From contig NZ_CP045393.1 in assembly GCF_009363655.1 (NCBI RefSeq), positions 2,294,001 to 2,358,000 on the forward strand: DNA of 64,000 nt, written 5' to 3'. The notes under the pieces were generated by a model. The model made no database searches. It saw only the letters and a list, made by a program, of their open reading frames with translations, and was not told where the DNA came from. Below are positions 17,226 through 26,522 of the stretch, piece by piece. This DNA comes from Roseovarius sp. THAF27. GTDB taxonomy: Bacteria; Pseudomonadota; Alphaproteobacteria; Rhodobacterales; Rhodobacteraceae. The translations under genes were made by a program, and so were the position numbers. Position 1 is the stretch's first letter, and the number at the start of each line of letters is the position of its first letter.

Positions 17226-18178
17226 CCGAACACCGACGCCCAGACCGGCGCGACGAATTTGGTGCCGATCGGAATGAGCACCAGCCCGAGGGCCAGCCCG
17301 ATCACGCCGTCCACGGCCGCCTGCACCCCCCAGGCGACAAGGCCCTGGAACCGATCCACCGCATGGGCGGCGTCCTCGGCCCAGTGGTGGATCGTGTCAT
17401 AGGGCATCGACCAACCCATCTCTGCCAGGCTGTGCAGGATGATCGAGCCCCCCACCCAGAGCATCGCCGCGGTGCCCACGATCATCAGCAGCTTCATGAA
17501 ATAGGGCATCCCCTTGACGATCCCGCGACCCAGGGCGCGCGTGACGCCGAAATTGCCGTTCTGCGCCATGAAAAGCCCCGCGTCGTCGGCCTTCACGATC
17601 AGCGCCACCGCGCCGTAGACGACCACGGTGATGCCCACGGCGACCACGGCCAGTGTCGCGGCCTCCATCCAGAAATTGCTGGGCGGAATGTTCGACAGCG
17701 CGATGGTCATGATCTCGGCCGACAGGATGAAATCCGTCTTGATCGCCCCCTGCACGCGCTTTTCCTCCAGATGCGCGGGATCCTTGGTCTGGTGACTGCC
17801 GTCCGGCCCGCCGTGATGCTTGCCCACGCCAAGCGCATGGGCCACCTTTTCAGCCCCCTCGAAGCACAGGTATGCGCCGCCCAGCATCAGCAAGGGCGGA
17901 ATCAGCCACGGCGCGAAGTTGGCAAGCGCCAGCCCCGCCGGCAACAGAAAGACCAGCTTGTTGAACAGCGACCCGCGCGCGATCTTCCACACGATCGGCA
18001 ATTCACGGGCGGGCGCGAAGCCCCGCAGGTATTTCGGCGTCACGGCGGCATCGTCGATCGCCGCGCCCGCCGCCTTGGCCCCCGCCTTGGCCGCCTGACC
18101 CGCCACGTCGTCGACCGATGCCGCCGCCAGCTTTACCAGGCTCGCCACATCGTCCAGCAATGCCAGAAGTCCACTCAT
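17207..18178 (-). CDS. DUF808 family inner-membrane protein
   Basis: The 323-residue protein matches the DUF808 (YedI-like) family. The N-terminus MSGLLALLDDVASLVKLAAASVDDV and the central KTDFILSAEIMTIALSNI region are the family marks. Several hydrophobic stretches (about 80-110, 175-215, 245-270, 295-315) make it a multi-pass membrane protein. The family has no established biochemical role. The start at 18178 begins the conserved MSGLLALLDD; an upstream extension is not conserved-looking. It is divergent from gap across 169 bases. Confidence 0.88.
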   Translation of the reverse strand: MSGLLALLDDVASLVKLAAASVDDVAGQAAKAGAKAAGAAIDDAAVTPKYLRGFAPARELPIVWKIARGSLFNKLVFLLPAGLALANFAPWLIPPLLMLGGAYLCFEGAEKVAHALGVGKHHGGPDGSHQTKDPAHLEEKRVQGAIKTDFILSAEIMTIALSNIPPSNFWMEAATLAVVAVGITVVVYGAVALIVKADDAGLFMAQNGNFGVTRALGRGIVKGMPYFMKLLMIVGTAAMLWVGGSIILHSLAEMGWSMPYDTIHHWAEDAAHAVDRFQGLVAWGVQAAVDGVIGLALGLVLIPIGTKFVAPVWASVFGKGAAH

Positions 18179-18253
18179 GCTCTTGCCTCTCGTTACGCTT
18201 CGTCGAGTATTGTTGGCGCAATCATGCCCCGTGGCAGCGGGTTTGCGCAAACG

Positions 18254-18265
18254 GTTAACGCTAAC
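18254..18265. promoter_or_regulatory. GTTA-N-CG-N-TAAC operator-like site upstream of gap
   Basis: The 12 bases GTTAACGCTAAC fit the pattern GTTA-n-CG-n-TAAC, the shape bound by LacI-family regulators of gluconate and central carbon genes (GntR in E. coli; CceR has been described in alphaproteobacteria). It lies about 82 bases upstream of the gap start and close to the DUF808 start. The binding protein is inference. Confidence 0.45.
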
Positions 18266-18347
18266 ACGCGAAACCCCTGCGTTTTAAGGGTTTCAGCGGC
18301 GCGCCCTTGGGTCTATATCGCCCCCAACACCCGGATAGGAGAACAAA

Positions 18348-19349
18348 ATGACCGTCACCGTCGGCATCAACGGATTCGGCCGGATCGGCCGCTGCACCCT
18401 GGCCCATATCGCGGCCAGCACGCGCAACGACATCAAGGTCGCCAAGGTCAATGCCACCGGCCCGCTGGAAACCGCGGCACACCTGATGAAATACGACAGC
18501 GTGCATGGCCGCTTTCCGGGCGACATCACCCTGGGCGACGGCACGATGGATCTGGGCCGCGGCCCGATGGAGATGTTCTCGACCTACGACATGGACGAAC
18601 TGGACTGGTCCGGCGTCGACGTGGTGCTGGAATGCACCGGCAAGTTCAATGACGGCGAGAAGGCGAAAAAGCACCTCGACCGCGGCGCGGGCAAGGTCCT
18701 GCTGTCCGCGCCCGGCAAGAACGTCGACCGCACCGTGGTGTTCGGCGTCAACGACGGCGAATTGCAGGCCGGCGAGCGCATGATCTCGAACGGCTCCTGC
18801 ACCACCAACTGCCTTGCCCCGGTCGCCAAGGTCCTGCACGAGAGCATCGGCATCGAGAGCGGCATCATGACCACGATCCATGCCTATACCGGCGACCAGC
18901 CGACGCTCGACCGCCGCCACAGCGACCTTTACCGCGCCCGCGCCGCGGCCATGTCGATGATCCCGACCTCCACCGGCGCCGCCAAGGCCCTGGGCGAGGT
19001 GCTGCCCGACCTCAAGGGCAAACTCGACGGCTCGGCCATCCGCGTGCCCACGCCGAACGTGTCGGCGGTGGACCTGACGTTCCTGGCCCAAAAGGATGTG
19101 ACCGCGGACGACGTGAACGCCATCATGGCCGAAGCTGCGGCAGGTCCAATGAAGGGCGTTCTGGGCTACGATCCCGAACCCAAGGTGTCGGTCGATTTCA
19201 ACCACACCGAGGAAAGCTCGATCTTCGCCCCCGACCAGACCCGCGTGACCGGCGGCCGGCTGGTGCGCGTTCTGGCATGGTACGACAACGAATGGGGCTT
19301 TTCGTGCCGCATGGCCGACGTGGCCGTCGCGATGGCCCGTCTCGCCTGA
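18348..19349 (+). CDS. gap: Glyceraldehyde-3-phosphate dehydrogenase, GapB-like (probably NADP-preferring)
   Basis: The 333-residue enzyme interconverts glyceraldehyde 3-phosphate and 1,3-bisphosphoglycerate. The Rossmann start is GINGFGRIGRC, the catalytic Cys is 151 in ISNGSCTTNCLAPV, and the conserved His follows in MTTIHAYTGDQ. At the position where NAD-specific enzymes have Asn-Asp (binding the adenine ribose) this one has Asn35-Ala36 (KVNATGPLE), as in B. subtilis GapB (INASYD). Loss of that Asp usually allows or favours NADP+, which fits a gluconeogenic or Entner-Doudoroff lifestyle. A ribosome site (TAGGAGAACAAA) precedes the ATG and a hairpin terminator follows. Confidence 0.95.
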   Translation: MTVTVGINGFGRIGRCTLAHIAASTRNDIKVAKVNATGPLETAAHLMKYDSVHGRFPGDITLGDGTMDLGRGPMEMFSTYDMDELDWSGVDVVLECTGKFNDGEKAKKHLDRGAGKVLLSAPGKNVDRTVVFGVNDGELQAGERMISNGSCTTNCLAPVAKVLHESIGIESGIMTTIHAYTGDQPTLDRRHSDLYRARAAAMSMIPTSTGAAKALGEVLPDLKGKLDGSAIRVPTPNVSAVDLTFLAQKDVTADDVNAIMAEAAAGPMKGVLGYDPEPKVSVDFNHTEESSIFAPDQTRVTGGRLVRVLAWYDNEWGFSCRMADVAVAMARLA

Positions 19350-19378
19350 CGCCACCCAGGCGGCAGTGACACGGTCAG

Positions 19379-19412
19379 GCCCTCCGGCAGCGCACATGCC
19401 GGGGGGCTTTTT
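19379..19412 (+). terminator. Rho-independent terminator after gap
   Basis: GCCCTCCGGCA (19379-19389) pairs with TGCCGGGGGGC (19397-19407) with one wobble pair over 7 bases, followed by TTTTT. Confidence 0.85.
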
Positions 19413-19485
19413 CATCCCCTTGCATGACGCACCCCGGCTGAGGCATACGGGGCGTGGGTCCGGGGCGGAGACACGAAAGCGGCAC

Positions 19486-19629
19486 ATGACGAACAAGATC
19501 GCGCTTTTCCTCGCCCTGCTGATCATCGCGGGACTTGGCTGGGACTACTATTACAACGACATGCAGGCGTCGTTCTTCCTGGCCCGCAAGACAGTCGACC
19601 TGATCGAGTGGCTGGCCTTCTGGCGCTAG
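19486..19629 (+). CDS. 47-residue single-pass membrane protein
   Basis: A very short gene with start MTNKIALFLALLIIAGLGWDYY: one transmembrane helix (about residues 5-20) followed by an amphipathic tail (FFLARKTVDLIEWLAFWR). The function is unknown. The tail with repeated aromatic residues looks selected rather than random. It lies between the gap terminator and convergent coaD, so it must have its own promoter. Its reality rests on the clean helix-tail design. Confidence 0.6.
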   Translation: MTNKIALFLALLIIAGLGWDYYYNDMQASFFLARKTVDLIEWLAFWR

Positions 19630-19638
19630 GTCGGGCCC

Positions 19639-20133
19639 TTAGTCCCGGAAACGCTCTTCCAGCGCCTCCTTGACGGCAGGAGTCACGAAGCGGGTCACAT
19701 CACCGTGCAGCCGCGCGATTTCCTTGACCAGCTTGCTGGCGATGGCTTGCCGGCGCGCGTCGGCCATCAGGAACACCGTCTCGATCCGGTCGTCCATGGC
19801 GCGGTTCATGCCGACCATCTGGAATTCGTACTCGAAATCCGCCACGGCGCGCAGGCCGCGGATGATCACGCTGGCGCCCACGTCGCGGGCGCAGTCGATC
19901 AGCAGGTTTTCGAACGGATGCGCCACGATCTCGGTGCCCGTGGCGGCACTGATGCCGATGCATTCCGCCTCGACCATCGCCACGCGCTCTTCCAGCGTGA
20001 ACAGAGGGCCCTTGTCGCGGTTGATGGCGACGCCGATGACCAGCCGGTCCACCAGTGTCGCCGCGCGGGCGATGATATCCGTATGACCCAGGGTGATCGG
20101 ATCGAACGTTCCGGGATAGAGACCGATGCGCAT
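19639..20133 (-). CDS. coaD: Phosphopantetheine adenylyltransferase
   Basis: The 164-residue nucleotidyltransferase joins ATP and 4'-phosphopantetheine to make dephospho-CoA, the penultimate step of CoA synthesis. The nucleotide-binding motif GLYPGTFDPITLGHTDII is at the N-terminus, and VIIRGLRAVADFEYEFQM carries the conserved Arg. The start at 20133 places MRIGLYPGTFDP at the usual position; a short upstream extension to 20169 is not needed. The gene stands alone on the minus strand. Confidence 0.96.
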   Translation of the reverse strand: MRIGLYPGTFDPITLGHTDIIARAATLVDRLVIGVAINRDKGPLFTLEERVAMVEAECIGISAATGTEIVAHPFENLLIDCARDVGASVIIRGLRAVADFEYEFQMVGMNRAMDDRIETVFLMADARRQAIASKLVKEIARLHGDVTRFVTPAVKEALEERFRD

Positions 20134-20290
20134 GGGGTCTTCCTTCGTGTCGTGACGACCTGCAAGCAACTACAAACGTTGGGGAATTGCAAGCGACAGC
20201 GCCAAGCGGCGTATTTTTGGAACGATGAGACCCGAGGGCGCGCGCCGCGCTTTCGCTATCGGTCGAAAACTCGGGCCGCGCCGGTCGGCC

Positions 20291-20728
20291 TCAGTGCCCC
20301 ATCACCATGCTTTCCAGCGCGGCCTTTTCCATCGACAGCTCTTGCAGACGGGCCTTTACAACATCGCCGATGGTGACCATTCCGATCAGCTTGCCGTCCT
20401 CGTCGACCACCGGCATGTGGCGAAAGCGGCCATCGGTCATGCGCACCAGGACCGTGTCGGCGCTGTCCTGCTTGGTGCAGCAGATGGGTTTCGGGGTCAT
20501 CAGGTCCGACACCTTGTCGTTCAGACAGCCCGAGCCCGACGTGGCAAGGCCGCGCACGATGTCGCGTTCCGACAGGATGCCGTCGGCTGTGGTGCCATCG
20601 ACCGACACGATCAGGCCGCCGATGCGGTGCTTGGCCAGCATCCCTGCGGCCTCGGACACCTTGGTGTCGGGCGTCACGGTGATGACCCTGTCGCTGTCTT
20701 TCGATTTGAGAATTTGCTGGACGATCAT
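20291..20728 (-). CDS. CBS-domain pair protein
   Basis: The 145-residue protein consists of two CBS domains (about 8-65 and 72-135), starting MIVQQILKSKDSDRVITV and including DGILSERDIVRGLA and RFRHMPVVDEDGKLIGMVTIGDVV. Stand-alone CBS pairs bind adenine nucleotides and act as energy sensors on partner enzymes or channels. The partner is not shown. The Cys-Cys pair in KPICCTKQD is unremarkable. It lies behind the LysR gene on the same strand with a 62-base gap. Confidence 0.88.
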   Translation of the reverse strand: MIVQQILKSKDSDRVITVTPDTKVSEAAGMLAKHRIGGLIVSVDGTTADGILSERDIVRGLATSGSGCLNDKVSDLMTPKPICCTKQDSADTVLVRMTDGRFRHMPVVDEDGKLIGMVTIGDVVKARLQELSMEKAALESMVMGH

Positions 20729-20790
20729 CCGGGGCCCTCGTTCATTGATGTTCAACCGGACGTCCAGCGTCCCCCAGAACCGTTTTTCTG

Positions 20791-21687
20791 TCAAGCTTCG
20801 GCCTCCAGCCGTGCCACCTCGGCGCGGACACCGTCGCACAGCGCGGTGGCGAAACGGTTCATCCGGTCCAGGCGCCGGTCGTCCTGGTGGCGCACCAGGT
20901 AGAAACTGCGGGTGAGGCTGATCTCGTCGGGCAGGACCTTGTCGAGGCGGCGGAAGAACGGCAGCGCGAAGTCGTGCACGATGCCGACACCGCCGCCTTG
21001 CTGGATGCAATGGGCCTGCACCGAGACAGAGTTCGAGGCCAGCGCGACCCGCTCCGCCCCGGTCTCGCCCAGGTAATCCAGCTCCTTGTCGAAGATCATG
21101 TCGGGAATGTAGCCCACCATCCGATGCGCAGCGAGGTCGTCCACCGACCGGATCTCCGGCGCCTGGCGCAGGTACCAGCGCACTGCGGCCAGGTGCAGCC
21201 TGTAATCGGTGATCTTCTGCACGCTCAGGCGCCCGGCCGATGGCGGGCTGACGGCGATCACCATGTCCGCCTCGCGCCGGCTGAGGTTGAAGACCCGCGG
21301 CAGGGCCACGATCTGCAGATCGAGGTCCGGGTTGTCCTGGGCCATCTGGGCGCAGACCTGCGGCAGGATGAAATTGGCGCAACCATCCGGCGCCCCGATG
21401 CGGATCTGCCCCGAGAGGCCGCCCGCCTGCCCCGCCATTTCCTCGTCGGCATCGCGCATCGCCGTCTCGGCGCGGCCCACATGCCCCATCAGGCGCTGGC
21501 CTGCGTCGGTCAGCGCATAGCCGGTGGGCGACTTGGCGAAAAGCGGCGCGCCGGTATCCGCCTCCAGCCGCGCGATGCGGCGGCCCACCGTGGCGGGGTC
21601 GAGCTTCAGCGCCCGGCCCGCCGCCGACAGGCTCTCGGTGCGCGCCACGGCAAGAAACACCCGCAGGTCGTCCCAGTTCGATACCAT
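20791..21687 (-). CDS. LysR-family transcription regulator
   Basis: The 298-residue protein has an N-terminal winged helix-turn-helix (DDLRVFLAVARTESLSAAGRAL in parts, DPATVGRRIARLEADTGAPLF) and a C-terminal periplasmic-binding-protein-like effector domain. It is divergent from mmsA, and between the two start codons is a perfect inverted repeat (21714-21733) of the kind LysR proteins bind. It therefore probably controls the mmsA gene, perhaps in response to a valine catabolite. The effector is unknown. Confidence 0.92.
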   Translation of the reverse strand: MVSNWDDLRVFLAVARTESLSAAGRALKLDPATVGRRIARLEADTGAPLFAKSPTGYALTDAGQRLMGHVGRAETAMRDADEEMAGQAGGLSGQIRIGAPDGCANFILPQVCAQMAQDNPDLDLQIVALPRVFNLSRREADMVIAVSPPSAGRLSVQKITDYRLHLAAVRWYLRQAPEIRSVDDLAAHRMVGYIPDMIFDKELDYLGETGAERVALASNSVSVQAHCIQQGGGVGIVHDFALPFFRRLDKVLPDEISLTRSFYLVRHQDDRRLDRMNRFATALCDGVRAEVARLEAEA

Positions 21688-21713
21688 GCCCCTGCCCTTC
21701 GATCCCGCATGTT

Positions 21714-21733
21714 GCTTTGCATTCCTGCAAAGC
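21714..21733. promoter_or_regulatory. Perfect inverted repeat between lysR and mmsA
   Basis: GCTTTGCA (21714-21721) and its exact reverse complement TGCAAAGC (21726-21733) flank TTCC. It is 27 bases from the lysR start codon and 74 from that of mmsA, the expected place for a LysR recognition site serving both genes. Confidence 0.6.
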
Positions 21734-21806
21734 CCTTTTGGAATATTGCCTCTTTTCCCATCAAAAACGCAACGCTAACCTGCGCCCAAACCCGAGGAGA
21801 ACCGTA

Positions 21807-23306
21807 ATGAAAGAGCTGACTCACTACATCGACGGCGCCCGCGTGCCCGGCCAGTCGGGCCGTTTTTCCGACGTCTACAACCCTGCCACCGGCGAAGTGC
21901 AGGCACACTGCCCGCTGGCCAGCAAGAAAGAATTCGACCAAGCGGTCGAGATCGCAGCCAAGGCGCAGCCTGCCTGGGGCGCCACCAACCCGCAAAAACG
22001 CGCACGGGTGATGATGGAATTCGTCCGCCTGATCAACCGCGACATGGACAAGCTGGCCGAGGCGCTGAGTTCGGAGCACGGCAAGACCTTTCCCGACGCC
22101 AAGGGCGACGTGCAGCGCGGTCTTGAAGTGGTGGAGTACTGCATCGGTGCGCCGCAACTTCTGAAAGGCGAGTTCACTGACAGCGCCGGCCCGGGCATCG
22201 ACATGTATTCCATGCGCCAGCCGCTGGGCGTCACCGGCGGCATCACGCCCTTCAACTTCCCGGCCATGATCCCGATGTGGATGTTCGCGCCCGCCCTCGC
22301 CTGCGGCAACGCCTTCATCCTCAAGCCGTCCGAGCGCGACCCCTCGGTGCCGATCATGCTGGCTGAACTGCTGGAAGAGGCCGGCCTGCCCAAAGGCCTG
22401 CTGCAAGTCGTGAACGGCGACAAGGAAGCCGTGGACGCGATGATCGACAACGACACCGTGCAATCGATCGGCTTCGTCGGCTCGACCCCGATCGCCGAGT
22501 ACATCTATGGCCGTGGCTGCTCGAACGGCAAGCGCGTGCAGTGCTTTGGCGGGGCCAAGAACCACATGATCGTCATGCCCGACGCCGACATGGACCAGGC
22601 CGCCGACGCGCTGATCGGCGCGGGCTACGGTGCGGCTGGCGAACGCTGCATGGCCATTTCCGTGGCCGTCCCGGTGGGTGACGAGACGGCCGACCGCCTG
22701 ATCGAAAAGCTGGTGCCGCGCATCGAAAAGCTGAAGGTCGGCCCCTATACCGCGGGCGATGACGTGGATTACGGCCCCGTCGTGACCGCCGCCGCCAAGG
22801 AAAAGATCCTGGGCCTGATCGAAAGCGGCGTGCAGCAAGGCGCCGAACTGGTCGTCGACGGCCGCGACTTCAAGCTGCAGGGCTACGAGGACGGCTTTTT
22901 CGTCGGGCCGCACCTGTTCGACAAGGTGACCCCGGACATGGACATCTACCAGCAGGAAATCTTCGGCCCGGTCCTGTCGACCGTGCGGGCGGGTTCCTAC
23001 GACGAGGCGCTGAAGCTGGCCATGGACCACGAGATGGGCAACGGCACGGCGATCTTTACCCGCGACGGCGATGCCGCGCGCGACTTCGCCAATCGCATCA
23101 ACATCGGCATGGTCGGCGTGAACGTCCCGATCCCGGTACCGCTGGCCTATCACACCTTTGGCGGCTGGAAGAAATCGGCCTTTGGCGACCTCAACCAACA
23201 CGGCCCCGACGCCTTCAAGTTCTACACCCGTACAAAGACCGTCACGGCCCGCTGGCCCAGCGGCATCAAGGAAGGCGGCGAGTTCAACTTCAAGGCGATG
23301 GACTGA
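21807..23306 (+). CDS. mmsA: Methylmalonate-semialdehyde dehydrogenase (CoA-acylating)
   Basis: The 499-residue aldehyde dehydrogenase converts methylmalonate semialdehyde, NAD+ and CoA to propionyl-CoA, the last step of valine degradation. The catalytic Cys281 is in GYGAAGERCMAIS and the conserved Asn150 in ITPFNFPAMIP, both typical of MMSDH. The near-C-terminal FGDLNQHGPDAFKFYTRTK block is also MMSDH-specific. GAGGAGAACCGTA precedes the ATG. The other valine genes lie 3 kb downstream. A terminator follows the stop codon. Confidence 0.96.
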   Translation: MKELTHYIDGARVPGQSGRFSDVYNPATGEVQAHCPLASKKEFDQAVEIAAKAQPAWGATNPQKRARVMMEFVRLINRDMDKLAEALSSEHGKTFPDAKGDVQRGLEVVEYCIGAPQLLKGEFTDSAGPGIDMYSMRQPLGVTGGITPFNFPAMIPMWMFAPALACGNAFILKPSERDPSVPIMLAELLEEAGLPKGLLQVVNGDKEAVDAMIDNDTVQSIGFVGSTPIAEYIYGRGCSNGKRVQCFGGAKNHMIVMPDADMDQAADALIGAGYGAAGERCMAISVAVPVGDETADRLIEKLVPRIEKLKVGPYTAGDDVDYGPVVTAAAKEKILGLIESGVQQGAELVVDGRDFKLQGYEDGFFVGPHLFDKVTPDMDIYQQEIFGPVLSTVRAGSYDEALKLAMDHEMGNGTAIFTRDGDAARDFANRINIGMVGVNVPIPVPLAYHTFGGWKKSAFGDLNQHGPDAFKFYTRTKTVTARWPSGIKEGGEFNFKAMD

Positions 23307-23328
23307 TCCATCTGCCTTGAGGATACTG

Positions 23329-23366
23329 ACCGGGCCGCGCGGGCAAACCGCCGCGGCCCGGTTTCG
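23329..23366 (+). terminator. Terminator after mmsA
   Basis: ACCGGGCCGCG (23329-23339) pairs perfectly with CGCGGCCCGGT (23352-23362) across 12 bases and leads into TTCGTTTT. Confidence 0.8.
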
Positions 23367-23387
23367 TTTTGGAAGGAGGAACAGGAC

Positions 23388-24437
23388 ATGTGGCCCGACA
23401 CACAGCTTTGCGACCTACTGGGGATCGACCATCCCATCATCCAGGCCCCCATGGCGGGCACCACGACCCCGGCGATGGTGGCGGCGGTGTCGAATGCAGG
23501 CGGGCTCGGCTCGCATGGCTGCGCGACGTTATCACCGGAAAAGCTGGCCGAGGACATCGAGGCGCTGGCGGGGGCCACGAACCGGTCCGTGAACCTGAAT
23601 TTCTTCTGCCACGCGCCGCAGGACATCTCAGAAGATCATCACGCCGCACTGCTCGACGCGATGCGCCCGCATTACGACGCCGCCCGCGCCACCCTGCCCG
23701 AAGGGATGCCGACCCCCTCTTTCCTGCCTTTCGGCGCGGCGCAGCTGGATTGCCTTCTGGAACGGCCCCCGTCGGTGGTCAGCTTTCACTTCGGCCTGCC
23801 CGAGGACGCCGCCATCGCGGCGCTCAAGGACAAGGGCTGCAAGATCCTGTGTTCGGCCACCACCGTGGCCGAGGCCCGCTGGCTGGTGGCGCGGGGCGTC
23901 GATGCGGTAATCGCCCAAGGCTGGGAATCCGGCGGGCACCGGGGCCTGTTCCTGGAGCTGGAGAACGACGCACAGGTTGGCCTCTTCTCGCTCCTGCCAC
24001 AGGTCGTGGACGCGGTCGATGTGCCGGTGATCGCCGCGGGCGGCATCGCCGACGGGCGCGGCATCGCCGCCGCCTTCGCGCTGGGTGCGGCTGGCGTGCA
24101 AATCGGCACGGCCTTCATCACCGCGGACGAGGCCAACCGCAAGCCGCACCACCCCGAGGCGGTGGAGGCCGGCACCGATGAAAGCACCCGCGTGACACGG
24201 GCCGGCTCGGGCCGCCCGGCGCGGGCGCACCGCACGCCGTGGATCGACGCAATGGCCGGGGTCGACGCGGCCCCCTTCCCGCTGATGTATCACTACAGTC
24301 GCCCCCTGCTCGAGGCCGACGGCCCGGCGCACCAGTTCTCGCTCTACGGCCAAAGCGCGGCTCTGGCCCCGTCGGGCGACGCCGGACAGAGGCTGGCCGC
24401 GCTGTTGGCCTCGGCCAAGGCCGCGATGGCAGGCTGA
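23388..24437 (+). CDS. Nitronate monooxygenase / 2-nitropropane dioxygenase-like flavoprotein
   Basis: The 349-residue TIM-barrel FMN protein begins with the family motif [26 protein letters not shown]. The flavin-binding loops [11 protein letters not shown] (about 178-188) and [22 protein letters not shown] (in parts) are also present. Family members oxidise nitronates or reduce quinones with NAD(P)H, and many are of unknown substrate. A strong site (GGAAGGAGGAACAGG) precedes the ATG. It lies between the mmsA terminator and the YbdK-like gene, so any tie to valine metabolism is by position only. Confidence 0.85.
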   Translation: MWPDTQLCDLLGIDHPIIQAPMAGTTTPAMVAAVSNAGGLGSHGCATLSPEKLAEDIEALAGATNRSVNLNFFCHAPQDISEDHHAALLDAMRPHYDAARATLPEGMPTPSFLPFGAAQLDCLLERPPSVVSFHFGLPEDAAIAALKDKGCKILCSATTVAEARWLVARGVDAVIAQGWESGGHRGLFLELENDAQVGLFSLLPQVVDAVDVPVIAAGGIADGRGIAAAFALGAAGVQIGTAFITADEANRKPHHPEAVEAGTDESTRVTRAGSGRPARAHRTPWIDAMAGVDAAPFPLMYHYSRPLLEADGPAHQFSLYGQSAALAPSGDAGQRLAALLASAKAAMAG

Positions 24438-24523
24438 ACGCCCCGGCACTGCGCCGCCGCTGCACCAAACGCTTGCCAAATCGGCCGCTTTCCTGCTGGT
24501 ATCGTCGAACAGGGAGGGTAGCC

Positions 24524-25657
24524 ATGACCCAAGACGGCCCCGATTTCACCATCGGCATCGAGGAAGAATACCTGCTGGTGGACCGCGACAGCCTCGCCCT
24601 CGCCGAGGCGCCGTCCGAGATGATGGACGCCTGTGCCGAGGAGTTGCAGGACCAGGTCGCGCCCGAGTTCCTGAAGTGCCAGATCGAGATCGGCACCAAG
24701 GTCTGTCGCGACGTCTCCGAGGCGCGCGAGGATCTCAAGCGCCTGCGTGCCTGCGTGTCGAAACATGCCGCCGCGCACAACCTTGTGCCCATCGCCGCCT
24801 CCTGCCATCCGTTTTCCGACTGGCGCGACCAGCCGCACACCGACAAGGACCGCTACAACACCCTGAGCGACGACCTTGCCGGCGTCGTGCAACGGATGCT
24901 GATCTGCGGGATGCACGTCCATGTCGGCATCGAGGACCCGGACCGCCGCGTCGACCTGATGAACCAGCTCACCTACTTCCTGCCGCATCTGCTGGCGCTC
25001 AGCACCTCGTCGCCGTTTTGGCAGGGGCACGACACGGGCCTCGACAGTTACCGCCTGACGGTGTTCGACAACCTGCCCCGCACCGGCCTGCCCCCGCGCA
25101 TGGAAAGCTTTGCCGAGTTCGAGCGCTCGGTCGGCTCGCTCACTGATCTGGGCGTGATCGAGGACGCCAGCAAGATCTGGTGGGACCTGCGCCCGTCCTC
25201 CAAGTTTCCGACCATCGAGTCGCGGATCTGCGATGTCCAGCCCCGGATGGAACACACGCTGATGCTGGCCGCGCTGACGCAATGCATCACCCGGATGTTG
25301 TGGCGGCTGGCGACGAAGAACCAGCGCTGGCGCATCTACGACCGCTTCCTGGTGGACGAGAACCGCTGGCGCGCACAACGCTACGGCACCCGAGAGGGCC
25401 TGATCGATTTCGGCCGCGGCGCGATCGTGCCGATGGCCGAACTGGCCGAAGAACTGCTGGAGCTGATCGACGAGGACGCCCGCTATTTCGCCTGCATCTC
25501 CGAGGTCGAAACGCTGCGCGAAGTGATGCGCACCGGCACGTCCTCGACCCGGCAGCGCCGGACCTTTGAAGCGGCAACAGACGCGGGCGCCGCGCCGGAG
25601 GCCGCCCTGCGCACCGTGGTCGAACACCTTGTCGAGGAATTTCACGCCGACCTGTGA
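24524..25657 (+). CDS. YbdK-type carboxylate-amine ligase (GCS2 family)
   Basis: The 377-residue protein belongs to the glutamate--cysteine ligase 2 (YbdK) family, with the N-terminal ATP/Mg motif [24 protein letters not shown] in the middle and [19 protein letters not shown]. The E. coli member has weak glutamate--cysteine ligase activity in vitro and its true substrate is unknown. The start at 24524 follows AGGGAGG. The gene is 86 bases downstream of the nitronate monooxygenase-like gene and might share its transcript. Confidence 0.9.
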   Translation: MTQDGPDFTIGIEEEYLLVDRDSLALAEAPSEMMDACAEELQDQVAPEFLKCQIEIGTKVCRDVSEAREDLKRLRACVSKHAAAHNLVPIAASCHPFSDWRDQPHTDKDRYNTLSDDLAGVVQRMLICGMHVHVGIEDPDRRVDLMNQLTYFLPHLLALSTSSPFWQGHDTGLDSYRLTVFDNLPRTGLPPRMESFAEFERSVGSLTDLGVIEDASKIWWDLRPSSKFPTIESRICDVQPRMEHTLMLAALTQCITRMLWRLATKNQRWRIYDRFLVDENRWRAQRYGTREGLIDFGRGAIVPMAELAEELLELIDEDARYFACISEVETLREVMRTGTSSTRQRRTFEAATDAGAAPEAALRTVVEHLVEEFHADL

Positions 25658-25798
25658 CATCACCGCACCGATAGGCGCCATACCGCCGGCCCCGGCCTTC
25701 AAACCTGCGTGAGCCGGCAAAATCACGCGGGATTTCCCTTAACCTTTCTGCCGATCCGTTTAAATACAGCGGAAATACACGCATTACGGAGCACCCCA

Positions 25799-26368
25799 AT
25801 GTCCAAGACACGTCTTACACGCCGCGCCACGCTTCTCGGGGCCGCAGCGGGCCTTGCCGCACCGTCCGTGCTGCTCGCGCAGGACAACGCGCCGCTGTCG
25901 TCGTCGGTCAAGCGCAACGCGTCCTCTTTCACGACCCGCGACTGGAACGACTATTTCGACAGCCTGGGCACGGGCCGCATCGTCTGCGACATCAACAGCC
26001 GCGCCGTGCATCACTGGAACGCAAGCGGGGTCTATTCGCTTTACCCGTCCTCGGTTCCGATGACCGACGAGCTGACCCGCCGCGGCTATACCGAGATCGT
26101 GCGCAAGAAGGTCGGCCCGACCTGGACGCCGACCGAAAGCATGAAGGAGCGCGACCCCAGCCTGCCCGATTTCATGGATGCCGGCCCCGGCAACCCCCTG
26201 GGCACGCATGCGATGTACCTGGCCTGGCCCGCCTACCTGATCCATGGCACCCACGACACCCGCAAGATCGGACGCCGCTCGTCCTCGGGCTGCATCGGCC
26301 TTTACAACGAACACATCGCAGAGCTGTTCGCCAAGACCGAGGTCGGCACCAAGGTTCTGGTCCTCTGA
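25799..26368 (+). CDS. Exported L,D-transpeptidase (YkuD domain)
   Basis: The 189-residue protein has a twin-arginine-like signal (TRLTRRATLLGAAAGLAAPSV) and a YkuD L,D-transpeptidase domain with the catalytic motif from His149 (LIHGTHD) to Cys165 (SSSGCIGLYN). Such enzymes form 3-3 cross-links in peptidoglycan or attach proteins to it in the periplasm. After the Cys it has Gly instead of the more usual Arg (SxGCIR), a mild departure. A terminator follows at 26396. Confidence 0.9.
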   Translation: MSKTRLTRRATLLGAAAGLAAPSVLLAQDNAPLSSSVKRNASSFTTRDWNDYFDSLGTGRIVCDINSRAVHHWNASGVYSLYPSSVPMTDELTRRGYTEIVRKKVGPTWTPTESMKERDPSLPDFMDAGPGNPLGTHAMYLAWPAYLIHGTHDTRKIGRRSSSGCIGLYNEHIAELFAKTEVGTKVLVL

Positions 26369-26395
26369 CCCCAAGGGCAACATCGGACATTCGGG

Positions 26396-26428
26396 AAAGG
26401 GCGCGGCACCGGGGTGCGGCGCCCTTTT
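26396..26428 (+). terminator. Terminator after the L,D-transpeptidase gene
   Basis: AAAGGGCGC (26396-26404) pairs with GCGCCCTTT (26419-26427), with an inner GCACC/GGTGC pairing, and is followed by a further T. Confidence 0.8.
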
Positions 26429-26522
26429 CATTTGAGGGTGCGGAAACCGACAGCGCTTGATTCCCGGCCGCGTTCTGCGCGACCCTCGGATCACACCTTG
26501 CGACGCCGCCGCGAACAGGTTA

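Noticed and set aside
21606..23201. An open frame of 531 codons on the minus strand
   Set aside because: Antisense to mmsA and overlapping lysR; no plausible protein features.
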